Source of the DNA: Rhodopseudomonas palustris
GTDB lineage: Bacteria; Pseudomonadota; Alphaproteobacteria; Rhizobiales; Xanthobacteraceae
NCBI RefSeq assembly: GCF_007005445.1
Contig: NZ_CP041387.1
Coordinates: 4,107,501 to 4,171,500 of the forward strand
DNA: 64,000 nt
Reading direction: 5' to 3'
The number at the start of each line of letters is the position of its first letter. Position 1 is the first letter of the stretch. Below, piece by piece: positions 17,253-25,592 of the stretch. The notes under the pieces are model-generated. The model worked only from the letters and a program-made list of their open reading frames with translations, ran no database searches and was not told where the DNA came from. The position numbers and the translations under genes are program-made.

Positions 17253-17306
17253 GGCCGGGGACGTTGTGGTCCCGGCCCGAGGGTTGATCCCCAGGCCGGT
17301 TTTTTT
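17253..17306 (+). terminator. Terminator with competing antiterminator after the SAM-II riboswitch
   Basis: The terminator is CCGGCC (17272-17277) paired with GGCCGG (17294-17299), an inner GGG/CCC pair and seven Ts at 17300-17306. Upstream GGCCGGG (17253-17259) can instead pair with CCCGGCC (17271-17277), forming an antiterminator. This suggests control by transcription termination. The choice mechanism is inferred from base pairing. Confidence 0.8.
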
Positions 17307-17344
17307 GTGCCCGCATCGTCCGATGTGGGCGCGCTGGAGACCAC

Positions 17345-18556
17345 ATGTCCGAGTCCAAACCGACGATTCCCGTTCCCGCCACCGCTCACTTCCGCCGCGA
17401 GACCCGGCTGGTGCATTCCGGCAGCTTGCGTTCGCAATTCGGCGAGACCTCCGAGGCGTTGTTTCTGACGCAAGGCTTCGTCTACGACAGCGCCGAGCAG
17501 TGTGAGGCGCGCTTCACTGGCGATGACGCCGGCTTCCAATATTCGCGGTTCTCCAACCCCACGGTGTTCAGCTTCGAACAGCGGATGGCGGAGTTTGAGG
17601 GCGCCGAATCGGCGCGCGCCACTGCGACCGGCATGGCGGCGGTCACCGCCGCGATTCTCGCGCCCTTGCGGGCCGGCGACCACGTGGTCGCCTCCAAAGC
17701 GATGTTCGGCTCGTGTCGCTACATCGTCGAGGATCTGCTGCCGCGTTACGGCATCGAGTCGACGCTGGTCGACGGTCTCGATCTTGGCCAGTGGCAGCGC
17801 GCGATGCGGCCGAACACCAGGACCTGCTTCCTGGAAAGCCCGACCAACCCGACGCTCGACGTGCTCGACATCGGCGCGATCGCCGAAGTCGCCCATGCCG
17901 GCGGCGCGCGCCTCGTGGTCGACAACGTGTTCGCCACCCCGATCTGGCAGAGCCCGCTGCAGCTCGGCGCCGACGTCGTGGTGTATTCGGCCACCAAGCA
18001 CATCGACGGCCAGGGTCGCTGCCTCGGTGGCGTGGTGCTGTCGTCGCAGGCGTTCATCGAAGAGCACATCCAGATCTTCCTGCGCCAAACCGGGCCGTCG
18101 CTGTCGCCGTTCAACGCCTGGGTGCTGCTGAAGGGTCTGGAGACGCTGTCGATCCGGGTCGAGAAGCAGACCGCCAACGCCGCCGCGATCGCCGATGCGT
18201 TGGCCGGCCACCCGAAGGTGCCGCGGCTGGTCTATCCCGGCCGCGCCGACCATCCGCAGGCCGAGACGGTGAAGAAGCAGATGGGGGCCGGCTCGACGCT
18301 GGTCGGCTTCGAAGTGAAGGGCGGTAAGGCCGAAGCGTTCCGCTTCCTCAACGCTCTGAGGCTGGTGAAGATCAGCAACAATCTCGGCGACGCCAAGAGC
18401 CTCGTCACCCACCCGGCGACGACCACGCATCAGCGGCTGAAACCGGAAGCCCGCGCCGAGCTCGGCATCAGCGAAGGCTTCATCCGGCTGTCGGCCGGCC
18501 TCGAACACAAAGACGATCTGATCGAGGATCTGGTCGCGGCGCTGGAGAAGGTATGA
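17345..18556 (+). CDS. metZ: O-succinylhomoserine sulfhydrylase
   Basis: A 403-residue PLP enzyme of the Cys/Met metabolism family that makes homocysteine from O-succinylhomoserine and sulfide. The PLP lysine lies in YSATKHIDGQGRCLGG; other family marks are FQYSRFSNPTVFSFEQRMAE and RLSAGLEHKDDLIEDL. The length is normal. The SAM-II riboswitch and its terminator immediately upstream fit repression when SAM is plentiful. The gene is monocistronic and converges on the kinase gene with only 45 bases between. Confidence 0.94.
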   Translation: MSESKPTIPVPATAHFRRETRLVHSGSLRSQFGETSEALFLTQGFVYDSAEQCEARFTGDDAGFQYSRFSNPTVFSFEQRMAEFEGAESARATATGMAAVTAAILAPLRAGDHVVASKAMFGSCRYIVEDLLPRYGIESTLVDGLDLGQWQRAMRPNTRTCFLESPTNPTLDVLDIGAIAEVAHAGGARLVVDNVFATPIWQSPLQLGADVVVYSATKHIDGQGRCLGGVVLSSQAFIEEHIQIFLRQTGPSLSPFNAWVLLKGLETLSIRVEKQTANAAAIADALAGHPKVPRLVYPGRADHPQAETVKKQMGAGSTLVGFEVKGGKAEAFRFLNALRLVKISNNLGDAKSLVTHPATTTHQRLKPEARAELGISEGFIRLSAGLEHKDDLIEDLVAALEKV

Positions 18557-18601
18557 GCGATCAAGGCCCCGTGTCGTCATTGCGTGGAGCTCGGCGCGAA
18601 A

Positions 18602-19939
18602 CTATCGATCGGACCGGAGCCTGATCTCGGCGCGGAAGCCTGAGCGGTCGGTGCGGTTGCCGAGATGCAGGCCGGCGCCGCTGCGCTCGACCGCGAGCGA
18701 AGCGATCGCGAGACCGAGACCGCTACCGACCACCGACTTGTTGCGGCCGCGGAAGAAGCGCTGACCGATCTTGTCGAGCTCGTCCGCCGCGACTCCTGGT
18801 CCTGTATCCTCGACCACGATGTCGCGCGGCGACTCCCCGGTCCGCCAGCGGACTTCGCCACCGCCCGGCATGTACTGCACCGCGTTCTCGTGCAGATTAC
18901 GGATCGCGAGCTCGAGACACTCGCGATTCCCATTCCACACCACGTCGCGGAGATCGTCGCCGATCGTCACCTCGATGCCGCCGGCCCGCGGCGTGGCGCG
19001 AACCACCTCCTCGATCAGCGGGCGCATCGGAACGCGGGTGCGATCGTCGATCTCGGCATGCGCGTCGAGCCGGGCCAGCGTCAGCAATTGCCGCACCAGC
19101 CGCGTGGCGCGATCGACCGCCAGCAGAATCTGCTGGAGCGCCGCCCGCGACACCACCGGGTCGTTCGCCGCGAGCGCGACCTGCGCCTGGGTCTTCAGCG
19201 CGGTGAGCGGACTGCGCAGCTCGTGCGCGGCGAATGCGGTGATTTCCCGCTCGTGCCGGCGCGCCAGCGCGACCTTTTCGAACAGCGCGTTGAGCGCCAG
19301 CGTCAACGGCTTCACCTCCGACGGCGCGCGGCTGGCGTCGACCGGCCGCATATCGTCGGCGCCGCGGCCGACCAGATCCGACGCGATCGCCTGCAACGGC
19401 CGCAGGCCGCGGCGGACGCTGACCCAGATCAGCACCCCGAGCAGCGGCGCGATCAGCAGCGCCGGCCACAGCAGTCCCTTGATCAGGTCGGTGACCAGGC
19501 GGTCGCGCAGACCGAGTCGATCGCCGACCAGCACCCTGAAGCCTTTGGCTTCGTCCTCCGTCGCGTAGATCCGCCAGACCTCGCCGTCGATCAGGCGTTC
19601 GGAAAACCCACTCGGCTGGTCGCTGAGCCGCTGCTCCGGCGCGCCGCTCGACCGTGCGATCATCGTCCCTTGCAGCGACCATACCTGACAGGAGAGCTGG
19701 CGCTCGTAGTTGCCGCCCGTGGCCGCAGGCCGCAGGCTCGGCAGCTTTTCGGGCAGCCGGCCCTCCATGCTGCCGACCAGCGACACCACCATCCGCGCGG
19801 CTTCCTGCAGGCGGGTGTCGAGCACGTGTTCCAGCTCGCGCTGGCTGGACGCATAGATCCACGCCACCGCGGCGATCCACACCGCGCCGGTGGCGCCGAG
19901 CAGCACGAAGAACAACCTCAGCCGCAGCGAGCCGATCAT
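18602..19939 (-). CDS. Sensor histidine kinase, QseC/TctE type
   Basis: A 445-residue inner-membrane kinase. Helix 1 is LRLFFVLLGATGAVWIAAVA, a periplasmic sensor region follows to about residue 165, and helix 2 is LLWPALLIAPLLGVLIWVSV. Then come HAMP-like sequence, the phosphoacceptor box FAAHELRSPLTALKTQ and an ATPase domain (NLHENAVQY, VVEDTGPGV, FFRGRNKSVVGSGLGLAI). Its ATG overlaps the TGA of the response regulator (ATGA). The pair is divergent from dsbD, whose operon is the likely target. The signal is unknown. Confidence 0.9.
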   Translation of the reverse strand: MIGSLRLRLFFVLLGATGAVWIAAVAWIYASSQRELEHVLDTRLQEAARMVVSLVGSMEGRLPEKLPSLRPAATGGNYERQLSCQVWSLQGTMIARSSGAPEQRLSDQPSGFSERLIDGEVWRIYATEDEAKGFRVLVGDRLGLRDRLVTDLIKGLLWPALLIAPLLGVLIWVSVRRGLRPLQAIASDLVGRGADDMRPVDASRAPSEVKPLTLALNALFEKVALARRHEREITAFAAHELRSPLTALKTQAQVALAANDPVVSRAALQQILLAVDRATRLVRQLLTLARLDAHAEIDDRTRVPMRPLIEEVVRATPRAGGIEVTIGDDLRDVVWNGNRECLELAIRNLHENAVQYMPGGGEVRWRTGESPRDIVVEDTGPGVAADELDKIGQRFFRGRNKSVVGSGLGLAIASLAVERSGAGLHLGNRTDRSGFRAEIRLRSDR

Positions 19940-20595
19940 CGCGGCGCCATCCGATAGCCGAGGCCGCGCATCGTCTCGATCGCGCTGCGGCCGAGCTTGG
20001 CGCGGAGATTGTGGATGTGGACCTCGATCGCGTTGCTGTCGACTTCGTCGCCCCAACCGTACAGCCGCTCCTCGAGTTCGGCGCGCGAGCGAACCACGCC
20101 GGGCCGCTCCATCAGCGCGTGCAGCACGGCAAATTCCCGGCGCGACAGCGCCACCGATACGCCGTCCAGCGTGGCATTGCCTTCCGCCGGATACAGCCGG
20201 ACCGGACCGTGTTCGAGGCAGGTGGCTGCGCGGCCGTCGCGGCGGCGGATGATCGCGCGCAGCCGCGCCGACAGTTCATCGAGATCGAACGGCTTGCCGA
20301 GATAATCGTCGGCGCCGGCGTCGAGACCGGCGATGCGGTCGGGCGTTTCGTCGAGCGCGGTCAGCAGCAGCACCGGGGTCGTGTCGCCGGCGGCACGGAT
20401 GGCGCGCAGCAGATCGACGCCGCTGCCGTCCGGCAGCATGATGTCGAGCACGACGGCCGAGAATTCGTTCGCCGCCAGCGCCGCACGGGCGTCTTCGCAA
20501 CCGCTGACGCAGTCGATGCTGGCGCCGGCGAGCGACAGCCCGGCACGGATGCCGTCCGCGATCATCGCATCGTCCTCGACCACCAGAATTCGCAT
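19936..20595 (-). CDS. OmpR-family response regulator, QseB/TctD type
   Basis: A 219-residue two-domain regulator. The receiver has MRILVVEDDAMIADG with the acidic pocket, the phosphorylated Asp in VVLDIMLPDGSG, and the conserved Lys in DDYLGKPFDL. The winged-helix output domain contains LSRREFAVLHALMERPGVVR and NAIEVHIHNLRAKLG. It is the first gene of the regulator-kinase pair and is divergent from dsbD across 98 bases, suggesting that it controls that operon or itself. Confidence 0.92.
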   Translation of the reverse strand: MRILVVEDDAMIADGIRAGLSLAGASIDCVSGCEDARAALAANEFSAVVLDIMLPDGSGVDLLRAIRAAGDTTPVLLLTALDETPDRIAGLDAGADDYLGKPFDLDELSARLRAIIRRRDGRAATCLEHGPVRLYPAEGNATLDGVSVALSRREFAVLHALMERPGVVRSRAELEERLYGWGDEVDSNAIEVHIHNLRAKLGRSAIETMRGLGYRMAPR

Positions 20596-20693
20596 CGGCC
20601 CGTCACCTCCTCATCACGGCTTGCTGCCTCAGGCTTAAGGCTGGCTTAAGCTGGGCGGCCAGACTGCCCCCGGTTCGCAAGCGCCGGGGAATC

Positions 20694-22442
20694 ATGGCCA
20701 TTCGTCTGTTACGTATCATCGCCCTGCTGGTCGTGGCGGGGGCGGGAATGTCCGCGGGGAACACCGCAACTGCCGCATCCAGAGAACAGCCGTTCCGGCT
20801 TACGGTCGATCCCGCCGCCGACGGCGTGATCCTCAACTGGACGATTGCACCGGGCAACTACCTGTACCGCGACAAGATCGTGGTGCGAGCACTGGACGGC
20901 ACCCGGCTGCGCCCGGAACTGCCGCAAGGCACCACCAAGGACGATCCCAACTTCGGCATCACCGAAGTGTATCACCGCAGCCTCGCCGTCACGATCCCGG
21001 CGGGCGCGTTGAACGGCGTCGCGCGGCTCAGCGTCGGCTACCAGGGCTGCGCCGAACGCGGCATCTGCTATCCGCCGGTGACCGCGGCCGTCGACCTCGG
21101 CAGCGCCGCGGTGACGATCGCCGGCACCGCCGGCGCCACGCCGCAGATCGCCTGGCCCGATCTGCCGCCGGCACTGCCGGGCGCCGAGCCGCGCAGCATC
21201 GCAGCGTCGCCGGACATCGGCGGGTCCGCCGCGTCGGTGTTGCCGTCGATGACCCAGGCCTGGCTGCCGCTGCTGCTCGCCTTTGCCGGATTCGGTCTGC
21301 TGCTGGCGTTCACGCCGTGCGTGCTGCCGATGGTGCCGATCGTCGCCGGCATGCTCACCCGCGCGGGCCGCGACATCACGCCGGTCCGCGGTTTCGCTCT
21401 GGCGCTGATCTACACGCTGGGCATGGCGACGGCCTATGCGGCGCTCGGCATCGCCGCGGCCTGGTCCGGACAGAACCTGCAAGCCGTACTGCAGATGCCG
21501 GCCGCGCTCGCAGCAATGGCGGCGGTGTATGTCGCGCTGGCGCTGTCGAGCTTCGGCCTGTTCGAACTTCAGCTTCCCGCCGCACGGTTCGGCGATGCGC
21601 TGACCGGCCGGATCAGCAGCCGTGCCGGGCCGCTGCTCGGAGCCGCGGCGCTCGGCTTCGCCTCGGCGCTGATCGTCGGCCCGTGCGTGACGCCGCCGCT
21701 CGCCGCAGCTCTGCTGTATGCCGCGCAGACCGGCGACACCGCGCGCGGCGCTGCGGCGCTGTTCGCGCTCGGCCTCGGCATGGGGTTTCCCCTGATGCTG
21801 GTCGGCGCCTTCGGCGGCGGCGTCCTGCCGCGCTCCGGCCCGTGGCTGGTGAGCGTGCGCAAGCTGTTCGGCGTCGTCTTTCTGGCGATCGCGACGGCGC
21901 TGCTCGGGCGCCTCGTACCAGCTTCGGTCAGCATGATGCTGTGGGCCGCGCTGGCGATCGGGACCGCGGTGTTCTTCGGCGCGTTCGACCGGATCGGCCG
22001 GCCCGGCGGAGCGGTGCCGCGGCTCGGCAAGGCGGCCGGGCTGGCGCTGTTCGTCTACGGCGGCGCCCTGATCGTGGGCGCGGCCGGCGGAGCCGACGAT
22101 CCGCTGCGGCCGCTCGCGGTGTTCGGTAGCAGCAGCCGCACCGCGCAGCCTCTGCACGACGCGCGGACGGTGACGTCGGTCGCCGCACTGGATGCGGCGA
22201 TCACCGACGGCCGCGATCGCGGCAAGCCGATCATGATCGACTTCTCGGCCGACTGGTGCACCGCCTGTAAGACCATGGAGCGCAATGTGTTCGCCGCGCC
22301 GGAAGTGCAGCGCCGTCTCGCCGGCCTCACCGTCATTCGCGCCGACGTCACCGCCACCAATGCCGAGACCGCGGCGCTGATGCAGCGCTTCGACGTAGTC
22401 GGCCCGCCGACCATGGTGTTTCTCGACGCCCGCGCACCCTGA
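20694..22442 (+). CDS. dsbD: Thiol:disulfide interchange protein DsbD, short C terminus
   Basis: A 582-residue inner-membrane reductant conduit that carries electrons from cytoplasmic thioredoxin to the periplasm. A signal peptide precedes the alpha domain, with its Cys pair near YQGCAERGICYPP. Eight membrane helices follow, with the Cys motifs AFTPCVLPMVP and VGPCVTPPL. The gamma domain has the thioredoxin motif DWCTACKTMERN. The protein stops soon after GPPTMVFLDA (ending RAP), roughly 25 residues before the usual family end, so the last strand and helix are missing or changed. It is followed closely by a DsbA-like gene and an L,D-transpeptidase. Confidence 0.9.
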   Translation: MAIRLLRIIALLVVAGAGMSAGNTATAASREQPFRLTVDPAADGVILNWTIAPGNYLYRDKIVVRALDGTRLRPELPQGTTKDDPNFGITEVYHRSLAVTIPAGALNGVARLSVGYQGCAERGICYPPVTAAVDLGSAAVTIAGTAGATPQIAWPDLPPALPGAEPRSIAASPDIGGSAASVLPSMTQAWLPLLLAFAGFGLLLAFTPCVLPMVPIVAGMLTRAGRDITPVRGFALALIYTLGMATAYAALGIAAAWSGQNLQAVLQMPAALAAMAAVYVALALSSFGLFELQLPAARFGDALTGRISSRAGPLLGAAALGFASALIVGPCVTPPLAAALLYAAQTGDTARGAAALFALGLGMGFPLMLVGAFGGGVLPRSGPWLVSVRKLFGVVFLAIATALLGRLVPASVSMMLWAALAIGTAVFFGAFDRIGRPGGAVPRLGKAAGLALFVYGGALIVGAAGGADDPLRPLAVFGSSSRTAQPLHDARTVTSVAALDAAITDGRDRGKPIMIDFSADWCTACKTMERNVFAAPEVQRRLAGLTVIRADVTATNAETAALMQRFDVVGPPTMVFLDARAP

Positions 22443-22495
22443 CCCTGAAGCGCCTGGACGCGCGGTCCTGATCACCGCCAGACTGGAGAATGACG

Positions 22496-23128
22496 ATGAA
22501 CCGCAGACAATCCCTTCTGATCCTCGGCGCGATCGCCGCCGTGCCGCTGCTGAGGTCGTTCGGCGCGCCGCAGGCCTGGGCCGAAGGCGTCGATGTCGAT
22601 GCGATCCTGCGCGATCCGGACGCTCCGGAGGCCGGCAATCCCAGGGGCGACGTCACCATCGTCACCTATTTCGATTACAATTGTCCGTTCTGCAAGAAGT
22701 CCGAACCGGACCTGAAGAAGGTGGTCCGCAGCGACGGCAAGATCCGGCTGGTGTACAAGGACTGGCCGATCCTGACCGAAGCGTCGGTGTACGGCGCGCA
22801 GATGGCGCTCGGCGCCAAGTATCAGGGCAAGTATCAGATCGCCCACGACGCCCTGATGGCGATCCCCGGACGCGGCATCTCGAAGGACCAGATGCGCGAT
22901 GCGGTCGCGGCCTCCGGCGTCGACATGGCGAAGCTGCAAAGCGACCTCGATACCCATGGCGATGCGATCACCGCGCTGATGCGGCGGACGCAATCGCAGG
23001 CCGAAGCGATCGGCCTGCAGGGTACGCCGGTCTATCTGGTCGGGCCCTACAAGGTCGCCGCGGCGCTCGACGCCGACGCGTTCAGGAAGGTGGTGGCGCA
23101 GGTGCGCGGATCCCAGGGCGCGAAGTGA
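22496..23128 (+). CDS. Periplasmic DsbA-family thioredoxin-like protein
   Basis: A protein of about 210 residues. The N terminus is a Tat-like or Sec signal (NRRQSLLILGAIAAVPLL). The DsbA/thioredoxin fold holds the redox motif YNCPFCKKSEPDLK and the cis-proline loop LQGTPVYLV. The helical insert of the DsbA/BdbD group is present. The GGAG site favours the ATG at 22496 over the one at 22490. It lies 53 bases after dsbD and overlaps the next gene, so it probably receives electrons from DsbD or works as an oxidase or isomerase on partners such as the transpeptidase. Confidence 0.9.
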   Translation: MNRRQSLLILGAIAAVPLLRSFGAPQAWAEGVDVDAILRDPDAPEAGNPRGDVTIVTYFDYNCPFCKKSEPDLKKVVRSDGKIRLVYKDWPILTEASVYGAQMALGAKYQGKYQIAHDALMAIPGRGISKDQMRDAVAASGVDMAKLQSDLDTHGDAITALMRRTQSQAEAIGLQGTPVYLVGPYKVAAALDADAFRKVVAQVRGSQGAK

Positions 23129-23796
23129 GCCGGCGTCCGTTGCATCCGATGACGATCCGCCCGATCCTCGTTCTTGCGGCTGCCGCGCTCGCGCTCGGCG
23201 GCTGCGTCACCAACTCGACGACCGACATCAAGGGACCGGCAGCGACGGTCGCTCCTGCAGTTGCTGCGCGCTACGCCGCGATCGACACCGACAGACACCC
23301 GATCGCCGCCGTCGAAGCCGAACAGCTCGATCCCGCCTACGTCCGGCAACTGGTAGACTACCGGACCGCCGAGCCGCCGGGGACGGTGGTGGTCGATCCG
23401 CGCAACCGGTTTCTCTATCTGGTGCTCGAAGGCGGCAAGGCGCTGCGCTACGGCGTCGGGGTCGGCAAGGCCGGGCTGGAATTCACCGGCACGGCGGAGG
23501 TCGGCCGCAAGGCCGAGTGGCCGCACTGGACGCCGACGCGGAACATGATCGCGCGCGAGCCGGAGCGTTACGGCAAATGGGCCAGGGGCATGGAGGGCGG
23601 CGAGACCAATCCGCTCGGGCCCCGGGCGCTGTATCTGTACAAGAACGGCAAGGATACGCTGTTCCGGATTCACGGCACCACCGAGCCGGAGACGATCGGC
23701 AAGGCGGTGTCGTCAGGCTGCATCCGGATGCTCAATCAGGACGTGATCGACCTTTACGCCCGCGTGCCGAAAGGCGCCAAGGTGGTGGTGCGATGA
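23125..23796 (+). CDS. L,D-transpeptidase (YkuD) lipoprotein
   Basis: A periplasmic cell-wall enzyme that forms 3-3 peptidoglycan cross-links or attaches proteins to peptidoglycan. The catalytic motif is HGTTEPETIGKAVSSGCIRM, with His and the nucleophilic Cys spaced as in YkuD proteins. The N terminus is a lipoprotein signal with lipobox LALGGC. The GTG at 23125 overlaps the preceding stop (GTGA) and has AGGG at good spacing; the ATG at 23149 is the alternative. Its single catalytic Cys must stay reduced in the periplasm, which fits its place after dsbD and a DsbA-like gene. Confidence 0.9.
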   Translation: MSRRPLHPMTIRPILVLAAAALALGGCVTNSTTDIKGPAATVAPAVAARYAAIDTDRHPIAAVEAEQLDPAYVRQLVDYRTAEPPGTVVVDPRNRFLYLVLEGGKALRYGVGVGKAGLEFTGTAEVGRKAEWPHWTPTRNMIAREPERYGKWARGMEGGETNPLGPRALYLYKNGKDTLFRIHGTTEPETIGKAVSSGCIRMLNQDVIDLYARVPKGAKVVVR

Positions 23797-24816
23797 CTAC
23801 ATCGGCCGAAATGCCGTGACGTCGCCCGGTCCGGCGGTGCCGAGCCGAACCTGATCGACCGAGCGGATGATGCCGTCGCCGAGCAGTTGCGCGAAGCAGG
23901 CGTAGCCCCAATCGTTCATGTGCAGCCCGTCGGCGATGACGAACTTGTCGAACGGAATCGCCTGCTGCTCGTGCCATTCCTTCATCACTTCGAACCGCGG
24001 AAAGATGCCGACATGGCGCAGCTCAGCGAGCCGGCCGAGCGCCTTGATCATCTTGCCGGCATGCTCGGGCCGCTCGTTGACCCGCGGCGCGTATTGCGGA
24101 TCGACCAGCACGATATCGGCCCCGGCGGACTGGATCGCCCTGATGCCGTCGTCGACCAGCCTGCCGGTGTCGGCCGGATCGAGGTCGCGCAGGATCGCAT
24201 TGGTGCCGACCTGCCAGATCACCAGATCGGGCTGGGCGTCGAGCACGGTGGTCTTCAGCCGCTGCATCATTTCGGGCGCGTCCTCGCCGCCCTTGCCGCT
24301 GTTGACCACGGTGATGTCGGAGTGCGGATAATGGCGCCTCAGCATCGCGGCGAGCCGGTTCGGATAGGTGAACGCCGGCGAACTCGACCCATAGCCCTGG
24401 GTCGAGGACGAGCCGAACGCGACGATCACCACCGGCCGGCGGTCGGCGAGCTTGCGCGCGACGCGTGGCAGCGAACCGATCGACTTGGCGCCGCCCTTCG
24501 GCGGCAAGCAGGGCACCCGGCCGAGGATGTCGCCGGCCTGTTTGGCGACGCCTTTGATCTTGTCGAGGGCGGTGCCGGCAACGGTCTTGCTGCGATCGGC
24601 CGGAACGATGTGGGGCTCGGCTTCGCCGGGCGCGGCCTCCCCGGCTGCAGGCCCGGCCTGGGTCTGCGCAGTTTGAGCCTGCACAGTTTGAGCCTCCACA
24701 GTCTGGGTCTGCACGGTCTGGGCCTGCGCCCTCTCGTCCGGAGCAGCAGACAGAACGAATGTCGTCGCCAATAGCGCCGCGGCGGCGGATTTGGAGCGGT
24801 CGGATACTCTCATCAA
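23797..24816 (-). CDS. Exported SGNH/GDSL hydrolase
   Basis: A 339-residue protein with a signal peptide followed by a low-complexity QTVQTQTVEAQTVQAQ region encoded by a 15-bp tandem repeat. The SGNH fold shows block I as FGSSSTQGYG (Ser in place of the usual Asp of GDS), block II as NSGKGGED, block III as WQVGTNAI with Asn, and block V as DGLHMNDWGY with Asp and His. All catalytic elements look present. SGNH proteins remove or transfer acyl groups on sugars. It overlaps the next upstream gene by ATGA in an operon with a second SGNH gene and an OpgC-like acyltransferase, so a glycan is the likely substrate. Confidence 0.85.
   Translation of the reverse strand: MMRVSDRSKSAAAALLATTFVLSAAPDERAQAQTVQTQTVEAQTVQAQTAQTQAGPAAGEAAPGEAEPHIVPADRSKTVAGTALDKIKGVAKQAGDILGRVPCLPPKGGAKSIGSLPRVARKLADRRPVVIVAFGSSSTQGYGSSSPAFTYPNRLAAMLRRHYPHSDITVVNSGKGGEDAPEMMQRLKTTVLDAQPDLVIWQVGTNAILRDLDPADTGRLVDDGIRAIQSAGADIVLVDPQYAPRVNERPEHAGKMIKALGRLAELRHVGIFPRFEVMKEWHEQQAIPFDKFVIADGLHMNDWGYACFAQLLGDGIIRSVDQVRLGTAGPGDVTAFRPM
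24656..24730. repeat. 15-bp tandem repeat, five copies, in coding sequence
   Basis: Five 15-base units (pattern GTTTGAGCCTGCACA on the plus strand) lie at 24656, 24671, 24686, 24701 and 24716. On the minus strand they encode the Gln/Thr/Val/Ala pentapeptides after the signal peptide of the SGNH hydrolase. Copy-number change would keep the frame and only change linker length. Confidence 0.85.
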
Positions 24817-25592
24817 CGCTTATTCCTCACCTCCGCCGGGTCGATCTGCGCCGCCTCCATCACGAACGCCAACAGCGCCCGCGCCAGACAGTTGTGCATC
24901 CGCAACGCCATATCGATCCCTGGCGCGGGACTGAACAGATCGAACTCGCCGGTCTCGTTCCAGTGGCGCATCAGCGCAAAGCGGTCGAACAGCGGAACTT
25001 CGTATTCCTGCGCGACGACCCGCATCGCATCGAGATACGGCGCCGGATTGATCATCGTCTCCGTGCGGGGACTATACTGCAAATTCATCAACACGATGTC
25101 AGCACCCGCCTGCTTCACGGCGGCGATGCCCTGGCCGAGGGCGGTGCGGAACTCGTCCGGATCGATCGACCGGATCGCGTCGAAGGTTCCGGTCTGCCAG
25201 ATTACGAGCCCCGGCTTGCGCTCGGCGACCAGGGCCGAGAGCCCGGCGGCGACATCGGCGGCGGTCCGCTTCGACCGCATCTCGACCATGACGTTGACCT
25301 CGACGCCCGGCAGCTTGTCGCGCAAAAGCGCCTGCAATCGTCCGGGATAGGCGCTGTTTTCCGCCGACAGGATGGTCGAGGAGCGGCTGCCGACCACCAG
25401 AACGTCGATCTTGCGGCTGGTTTTGATCGCGGCGGCGACGCCCTTCAGCCTGGCCTCGGTCGCCAGCAGATAGGCCGGCGGGACGCAGCTTTGGCCGTTC
25501 TGCTCGGCCGCGGCCGGCGCCGACAGGCCGATCGCCGTGAGCAGCGCCACGGCCAGTGCCAGACCCAACCCGGCCATCGCCGTGGCCTTCAT
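24813..25592 (-). CDS. Exported SGNH-like protein with degenerate catalytic blocks
   Basis: A 259-residue protein with a signal peptide (GLALAVALLTAIGLSAPAAA). It is clearly related to the downstream SGNH gene: VVGSRSSTIL matches block I, GLVIWQTGTFDAIRS matches block III, and GADIVLMNLQYSPR aligns with GADIVLVDPQYAPR. The block III Asn is replaced (GTF) and the C-terminal Asp-x-x-His is not canonical (GIDMALRMHN). It may be a weak or non-catalytic partner. Its stop overlaps the downstream start (ATGA) and its start overlaps the OpgC-like stop, so the three genes are translationally coupled. Confidence 0.8.
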   Translation of the reverse strand: MKATAMAGLGLALAVALLTAIGLSAPAAAEQNGQSCVPPAYLLATEARLKGVAAAIKTSRKIDVLVVGSRSSTILSAENSAYPGRLQALLRDKLPGVEVNVMVEMRSKRTAADVAAGLSALVAERKPGLVIWQTGTFDAIRSIDPDEFRTALGQGIAAVKQAGADIVLMNLQYSPRTETMINPAPYLDAMRVVAQEYEVPLFDRFALMRHWNETGEFDLFSPAPGIDMALRMHNCLARALLAFVMEAAQIDPAEVRNKR

